Part shown: in pieces, positions 42,242 to 45,992 of the stretch
How positions within the stretch are numbered: the first letter of the stretch is position 1
Layout of the letters: each line of letters begins with the position of its first letter
Assembly (NCBI GenBank): GCA_947178505.1
Contig: CAMWYR010000015.1
Location: forward strand, 1 to 45,992
From: an uncultured Muribaculaceae bacterium
GTDB taxonomy: Bacteria; Bacteroidota; Bacteroidia; Bacteroidales; Muribaculaceae
Direction of reading: 5' to 3'
Length of the DNA stretch: 45,992 bases
Notes under the pieces: generated by a model
The model's database searches: none
Seen by the model: the letters and a program-made list of their open reading frames with translations, nothing else
Told to the model about the DNA's origin: nothing
Translations under genes and position numbers: made by a program

Positions 42242-43969
42242 ATGAATAGTTACCGATATGGCCGGCGGATCCGACTTATGCTTGCGCTTCCGTTCGTCAC
42301 TCTGATTCTTTGTGCCTTTTCAAGCTGTCATCGGGAGCCACGTCGACTTCATCCTTACGGATGGACCCTGACCGACACCACTTTTGATTCGCTGACACGC
42401 GAAGCCGAAAGTGCTTTTATGGATATGAAAGACGACAGCGTCATTGCCGGCATAATCGATATGATGCAATTGGAGATGCTGAAAGACTCCGCGGCTCCTG
42501 AGAAGAAATCAAGACTCCGCTACTGGGAGGCACGGTTCCGCTTGCGCCACGGCGAGATTGATGAGGCAATGAAGGGGTTCGGGGAGGCGATTGCACTCAC
42601 TGATTCCGCTCGCTTTCCTTATGACATCGCACGAATAAGATGGAATATGGATCTCGATGAACCGGATGATGCCGAGGGATATTTCGATGCCGTTGACAAA
42701 ATCAGGCTTTTCGCAGGCTTTAATGACCTTCCTATGCAGGCAGCCTACTACATGACGCTCGGCGGACTGATGAACAATATAGGGAATGCCTCGCTTGCCC
42801 TCGGTTATTTCGAGAAGGCCGACTCGCTGCTGCATCTGTCCGGCCTGGAGGGCACGGCCCGCAGAAACGTAATCAATCATGCCAGGACGCTGGAGGTGAT
42901 TGGACGAGAGGATAAAGCCACGGCCCTCCTGAAAGATGCTCTAAGAGATTCTGTCTTCCTCCGGGAGAATATTGCCGTGAACATTGCTCAGTGGAACCTT
43001 TATCTCATGACTGACAGCCTTCCATGGCTGTTAGATGCCTACAATGGTCTGGCAGGCGATCTGGATGAGCAGGAGATGCGTCCTGTCTACGGCGCTTTCC
43101 TTGTAAAGGAATATGCGCGCCAGAATAATCCCGACTCTGTCAGAAAGTATCTTACCATCGTAAATGCCGATACCGCCAATATTTCCACGCCTATCCACTG
43201 GCGCGATTATTATATCGGCACTGCGGAAGCCTTCAGGCTTCTCGGTGATTATGAAAAATCTGCCGCCGCTTACAGCCATGCGCTGGAGATGATGAACATC
43301 CTTGACACTGAACGTGCCACCGATGAGATCAGCGCACTCGATAATCAGCGTAAGATAAATGAGGCCATACACCGGGGCGAACTCCAGAAACGAGAACGCA
43401 CTCTCTGGCTGCTCGCAGGCGGACTTATCCTGACCATTATTTCCGGCACGGTCATCATGATTTACCGCCGCAGGCTCGCTTTGCAACGGGAGGCGAGGCT
43501 GCAGGCTTCTCTTCAGCACGAACAGGCACGTCAGCGCGTGCTAGCTCTTGAAATCGCAATGGAGGAAAACCGTCGTCTGAGTGAGGAACTCCGCATGACA
43601 GTAGACAATCTTGAGAAAAAAGGGCTTATGAACAGTGAGGCGGGCAACGCGCTGGAGACAACCCTTCGCAGTCATAATCTGACTCAGCCGGCGCGAGACT
43701 CCTTCGTTGAGGTGTTCTCTGAGGTGAATCCACGCTTTCTTGAGGCAATGGATGAACGCTATCCGAATCTGAGCAAAGCCGAGCGAAGACTTGCCACGTA
43801 CATAGCCGTGGGACTCGACAGCAAGCATATCTCGCGCATCACGGGTGTGCGTCCGGAGAGTGTGAAGCAGGCCCGATGGCGCTTGCGCAACAAACTTGAG
43901 CTTCCTAAAGAAATTTCGCTCGAAGAGGCTCTCCGCTCTCTTGTAGATGAGGTCTCCCCTACCAGTTGA
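42242..43969 (+). CDS. Membrane-spanning TPR regulator with C-terminal LuxR-type HTH
   Basis: A 575-residue protein. The N-terminus has a signal-like segment and a lipobox-like CAFSSC (Cys29). Residues about 45-380 are TPR-like helical repeats (LRYWEARFRLRHGEIDEAMKGFGEAI, AAYYMTLGGLMNNIGNASLALGYFEKADSLL, YIGTAEAFRLLGDYEKSAAAYSHALEMM). Then come one membrane helix (about 386-407, LWLLAGGLILTIISGTVIMI), a coiled coil (about 410-460) and a HTH domain (about 502-555: YPNLSKAERRLATYIAVGLDSKHISRITGVRPESVKQARWRLRNKL). It looks like a one-piece sensor with periplasmic repeats and a cytoplasmic DNA-binding domain, a type common in Bacteroidetes. Ligand and targets are unknown. Confidence 0.85.
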   Translation: MNSYRYGRRIRLMLALPFVTLILCAFSSCHREPRRLHPYGWTLTDTTFDSLTREAESAFMDMKDDSVIAGIIDMMQLEMLKDSAAPEKKSRLRYWEARFRLRHGEIDEAMKGFGEAIALTDSARFPYDIARIRWNMDLDEPDDAEGYFDAVDKIRLFAGFNDLPMQAAYYMTLGGLMNNIGNASLALGYFEKADSLLHLSGLEGTARRNVINHARTLEVIGREDKATALLKDALRDSVFLRENIAVNIAQWNLYLMTDSLPWLLDAYNGLAGDLDEQEMRPVYGAFLVKEYARQNNPDSVRKYLTIVNADTANISTPIHWRDYYIGTAEAFRLLGDYEKSAAAYSHALEMMNILDTERATDEISALDNQRKINEAIHRGELQKRERTLWLLAGGLILTIISGTVIMIYRRRLALQREARLQASLQHEQARQRVLALEIAMEENRRLSEELRMTVDNLEKKGLMNSEAGNALETTLRSHNLTQPARDSFVEVFSEVNPRFLEAMDERYPNLSKAERRLATYIAVGLDSKHISRITGVRPESVKQARWRLRNKLELPKEISLEEALRSLVDEVSPTS

Positions 43970-44108
43970 TCAGATTAAGACTCCAACCCATTTAAGTACA
44001 TGACAAAAATTTGAAAACATCGAATTTTGGGGTATAAGTCGGACACAGAAGTATGGTCGCAATCTACTCTAAACCATACTTGATAAACGACTTTGCTTTT
44101 CTTCCATG

Positions 44109-45095
44109 TTATAGAATCTTTATCGGTTTAACATCTATCTCTTTATGTTCTCCAACGAGATATGCCAATAGAAGAGTTATGCAGACCATGGCAAGAAGTC
44201 TAGCGATGGGCTTCATATCACGCATATGGGTGTCCTCGATGTTGAAACCGTAAGATTTCAGGGATCTGAAAGCCGTTTCTATCACCCATCGCTTTTTATG
44301 TGCCAAAATCGCTCCCTCGGGCCGGTTGAAGCATATGAGAATCGGCAATTCCGGAACTCCATTGGAGTTTTTGATTCAGCTGCCGGTTAGATAGACATTC
44401 TCACCTATGTGAAGAAAGAGTTTACGGAAGAATTTCTACTGACCAACCTTCAAATCGTTGAACAGCCACCAGGATCGGATTCTCTCACTGGTGGAAGGCC
44501 TGACAATCCAGAAATTCTGACGAATTAGGATATAACACCGTATGCTATGGCTGTTGAGCCATCCTGTCCATTACTTTCCGATGAACTCTCTGTCAGCGAC
44601 CAGACAATCGATACAGTCCTGTTCGAAAAAGCCGATAAAACTTTCAATAATTTTCTTCCGTTCTTCCCAGTTCGAGTTGCCACGTTTAGAGAGAAGGCTG
44701 AATATCAAAGGGAAGACAATCCATTTATAGGTAATTCCCAACAAAAGAATGTTGATAATGAAATCACCGAACTTCCAGTTGGTATGATTCATGCTGAGTA
44801 CAAGGCCGGTCTTGACAGGAAGTAGCGGGAAAATCATACGGGCTATGATGTCAAGGTCAAGAACATACTTGGCTAAGAATCTTTGGAGACATCTGAGGTT
44901 GGATTCCTTGTCAATATCCGTAGGCATCGCATTAGCAAGTTTGTAGAGGCTGACAGACTGCACCATACAGAGTGCATGAAGCAGCAACGCCACAAGTTTT
45001 ATGCGTGCCAGATTCATACTTTTTCCAAAGTACTCTTGCATAATCGGAAGGATTTGGTTCACTTTGACCAAGTCTTTGGAATTAGTAGTTTTCAT
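44109..45095 (-). pseudogene. Degenerate IS4-type transposase
   Basis: One reading frame of 329 codons (from the ATG at 45095) is interrupted by three different stop codons: TAA at 44571-44573, TAG at 44436-44438 and TGA at 44376-44378. No frameshift is needed. The N-terminal part is helical (VNQILPIMQEYFGKSMNLARIKLVALLLHAL). The DDE core follows: GLVLSMNHTNWKFGD, where the first catalytic Asp is replaced by Asn; DCLVADREFIG with the second Asp; and KKRWVIETAFRSLKSYGF with the Glu. The C-terminus reads MRDMKPIARLLAMVCITLLLAYLVGE. This fits IS4-family transposases of Bacteroidales. No terminal inverted repeats were recognised. Confidence 0.85.
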
Positions 45096-45227
45096 AGAGA
45101 AAAGTCTCCAAACTTTTCCTTTAAGTTACTAAATTACAAGAACTTTTACAAGTTTAACCGCTTAAAATTAAATGTTTACAGCATAAATATAATTTTTATC
45201 ATCTACTAAAATATTAGGATCTATAAG
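45096..45227. other. AT-rich spacer between the transposase remnant and the acyltransferase gene
   Basis: About 130 bp, strongly AT-rich, with no gene. It probably contains the eroded end of the insertion sequence, but no inverted repeat was found to fix its border. Confidence 0.4.
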
Positions 45228-45833
45228 TTACGAATACTTTACAGATAGTTCCCTTGATTTGGAATAGATTGGTATTGTCTCAGAAGCGAGATAATGGATT
45301 GGAGGAGCTATCTGATGAGCCTTAACTCCGAGAACTTTCAAACTTTTGAAAAGTTTCTGGTCAACCTCGGCAAGTAGACATCCCGTCCGCTCTTTTCTAA
45401 TAGGAGTAGTGACAGTTGAGATTAGAGTCTTGAGTATTGATTTGGGGTATTTAACCCCTTCACTGTTTATTGCAAATCTTCCAATATGCCAGAATTTTGT
45501 TATACCTTTACTGAAGTCACAATCAAGAGGATTGATTCCAAAAAGCTTTTCCATTGGTAATTTCATTTTGCCGTCCCAAAGAGTTGACCTTATAGACCCT
45601 ATCATTCTGCCGGCGTTGTCTCTTACTATGAGAATCCTTGAAGTTGACGACATTTCATATTCTTCCTTATACACATTGGATATAGTTTCCTGAATACTTT
45701 CCTGGGATAGAATGTGATTATTGCAGTGGTGTCGATAATTTTCCTCCACTACAAACATCGCAAGTTCCCATAAGATTGATTTATCGGCTTCATAGACCGT
45801 ATAATCTCGTGTTACTATTACCGGATATTCCAT
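45228..45833 (-). CDS. LuxI/FeeM-like GNAT-fold acyltransferase
   Basis: A 201-residue cytoplasmic protein. Its order of motifs resembles N-acyl amino acid / N-acyl homoserine lactone synthases: ELAMFVVEENYRHH (residues 23-36), then RILIVRDNAGRMIGSIRST (66-84), an acceptor-region loop EKLFGINPLDCDF (95-107) and FWHIGRFAINSE (114-125), which parallels the E-x-SRF core. The C-terminal GNAT segment is GCLLAEVDQKLFKSLKVLGVKAHQIAPPIHYL. Such enzymes join an acyl-ACP or acyl-CoA chain to an amine. Substrates are unknown, and an ordinary GNAT acetyltransferase is an alternative. Base composition is lower in GC than the core genes. A palindrome lies near -43 of the inferred start. Confidence 0.6.
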   Translation of the reverse strand: MEYPVIVTRDYTVYEADKSILWELAMFVVEENYRHHCNNHILSQESIQETISNVYKEEYEMSSTSRILIVRDNAGRMIGSIRSTLWDGKMKLPMEKLFGINPLDCDFSKGITKFWHIGRFAINSEGVKYPKSILKTLISTVTTPIRKERTGCLLAEVDQKLFKSLKVLGVKAHQIAPPIHYLASETIPIYSKSRELSVKYS

Positions 45834-45849
45834 AGTTAGTTGTTTTTGA

Positions 45850-45857
45850 CAAAATTA
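45850..45857 (-). promoter_or_regulatory. -7 box of the acyltransferase gene
   Basis: TAATTTTG on the minus strand, a perfect TAnnTTTG. The -33 region at 20 nt is GATG, not TTTG, which suggests dependence on an activator. The inferred start is near 45845, about 12 nt before the ATG. Confidence 0.55.
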
Positions 45858-45879
45858 CATTATTAGGGGACCATATGCA

Positions 45880-45895
45880 TCACCCAAAAGGGTGA
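45880..45895. promoter_or_regulatory. Palindrome TCACCC-N4-GGGTGA upstream of the acyltransferase gene
   Basis: A perfect 6-bp inverted repeat around AAAA, centred about 42-43 nt upstream of the inferred start, where many activators bind. It is also able to form a short hairpin. The regulator is unknown. Confidence 0.5.
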
Positions 45896-45992
45896 AACGA
45901 CTTCAGATAGTTATTTCTGTAGATTCTAAAACGAAGTGCAACACTGAGCTATGATTATCTACATTTCCTCTCTCCTTCTGGGAGGGGATGCC

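Noticed and set aside
44348..44573. Frameshift between two transposase pieces
   Set aside because: Both pieces are in the same frame. Only stop codons interrupt it.
43970..45227. Terminal inverted repeats and target duplication of the insertion sequence
   Set aside because: Both flanks were compared by eye and no convincing match was found.
1..45992. tRNA, rRNA, tmRNA or CRISPR array anywhere in the window
   Set aside because: Intergenic regions were read on both strands and none held a recognisable structure of this kind. Small RNAs without known motifs cannot be excluded.

Overview
The window looks like chromosomal DNA of an anaerobic gut-type Bacteroidales, possibly Muribaculaceae. Evidence for the order is the repeated promoter pattern TTTG / 19-20 nt / TAnnTTTG, a type III glutamine synthetase, a GT3 (eukaryote-like) glycogen synthase next to a DUF3417-GT35 phosphorylase, DUF5606, DUF4835 and DUF3127 proteins, an EF-G2-type elongation factor, and the dnaN-exonuclease-coaBC-DUF4835-recN-rlmB cluster. 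The family-level placement is inference.

Layout. 0.1-1.5 kb: a DUF486 membrane protein and a tRNA-dihydrouridine synthase. 1.6-6 kb (minus): glnN, then dapF-dapL for lysine/diaminopimelate. 6.3-8.2 kb: a secreted GH25 lysozyme converging on hemW. 8.5-10.7 kb: an EF-G paralog with degenerate GTPase motifs. 10.7-11.06 kb: a gap with an 8-bp tandem repeat. 11-15.1 kb: a DcaP-like porin, clpS and clpA. 15.2-19.5 kb (minus): glycogen synthase and glycogen phosphorylase, behind a palindrome-rich control region. 19.85-21.8 kb: a DUF3127 protein with an SSB-like tail, divergent from rsmG and an MBL-fold hydrolase. 21.9-27.6 kb (minus): a complete glycine cleavage set gcvT-gcvH-gcvPA-gcvPB, with lpdA behind an internal terminator. 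27.9-29.9 kb: a zinc metallopeptidase and an S41 lipoprotein peptidase. 30-33.8 kb (minus): nusB-yajC-ybbR-coaE-DUF5606. 33.9-40.7 kb (minus): dnaN-exonuclease-coaBC-DUF4835-recN-rlmB. 40.9-42 kb (minus): rpsF-rpsR-rplI with a leader hairpin. 42.2-44 kb: a membrane-spanning TPR/HTH regulator. 44-46 kb: an AT-rich accessory segment with a dead IS4-type transposase and a LuxI/FeeM-like acyltransferase.

How it fits together. Most of the window is housekeeping. The most interesting regulatory signal is one palindrome, TATGTT-N4-AACATA, found upstream of both the EF-G2-type gene and the glycogen operon. It has the symmetry of a CRP/FNR-family site and would link alternative translation with carbon storage. 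The most interesting accessory item is the acyltransferase at the right end, whose inferred promoter carries a palindrome near -43. No tRNA, rRNA or CRISPR array was seen.
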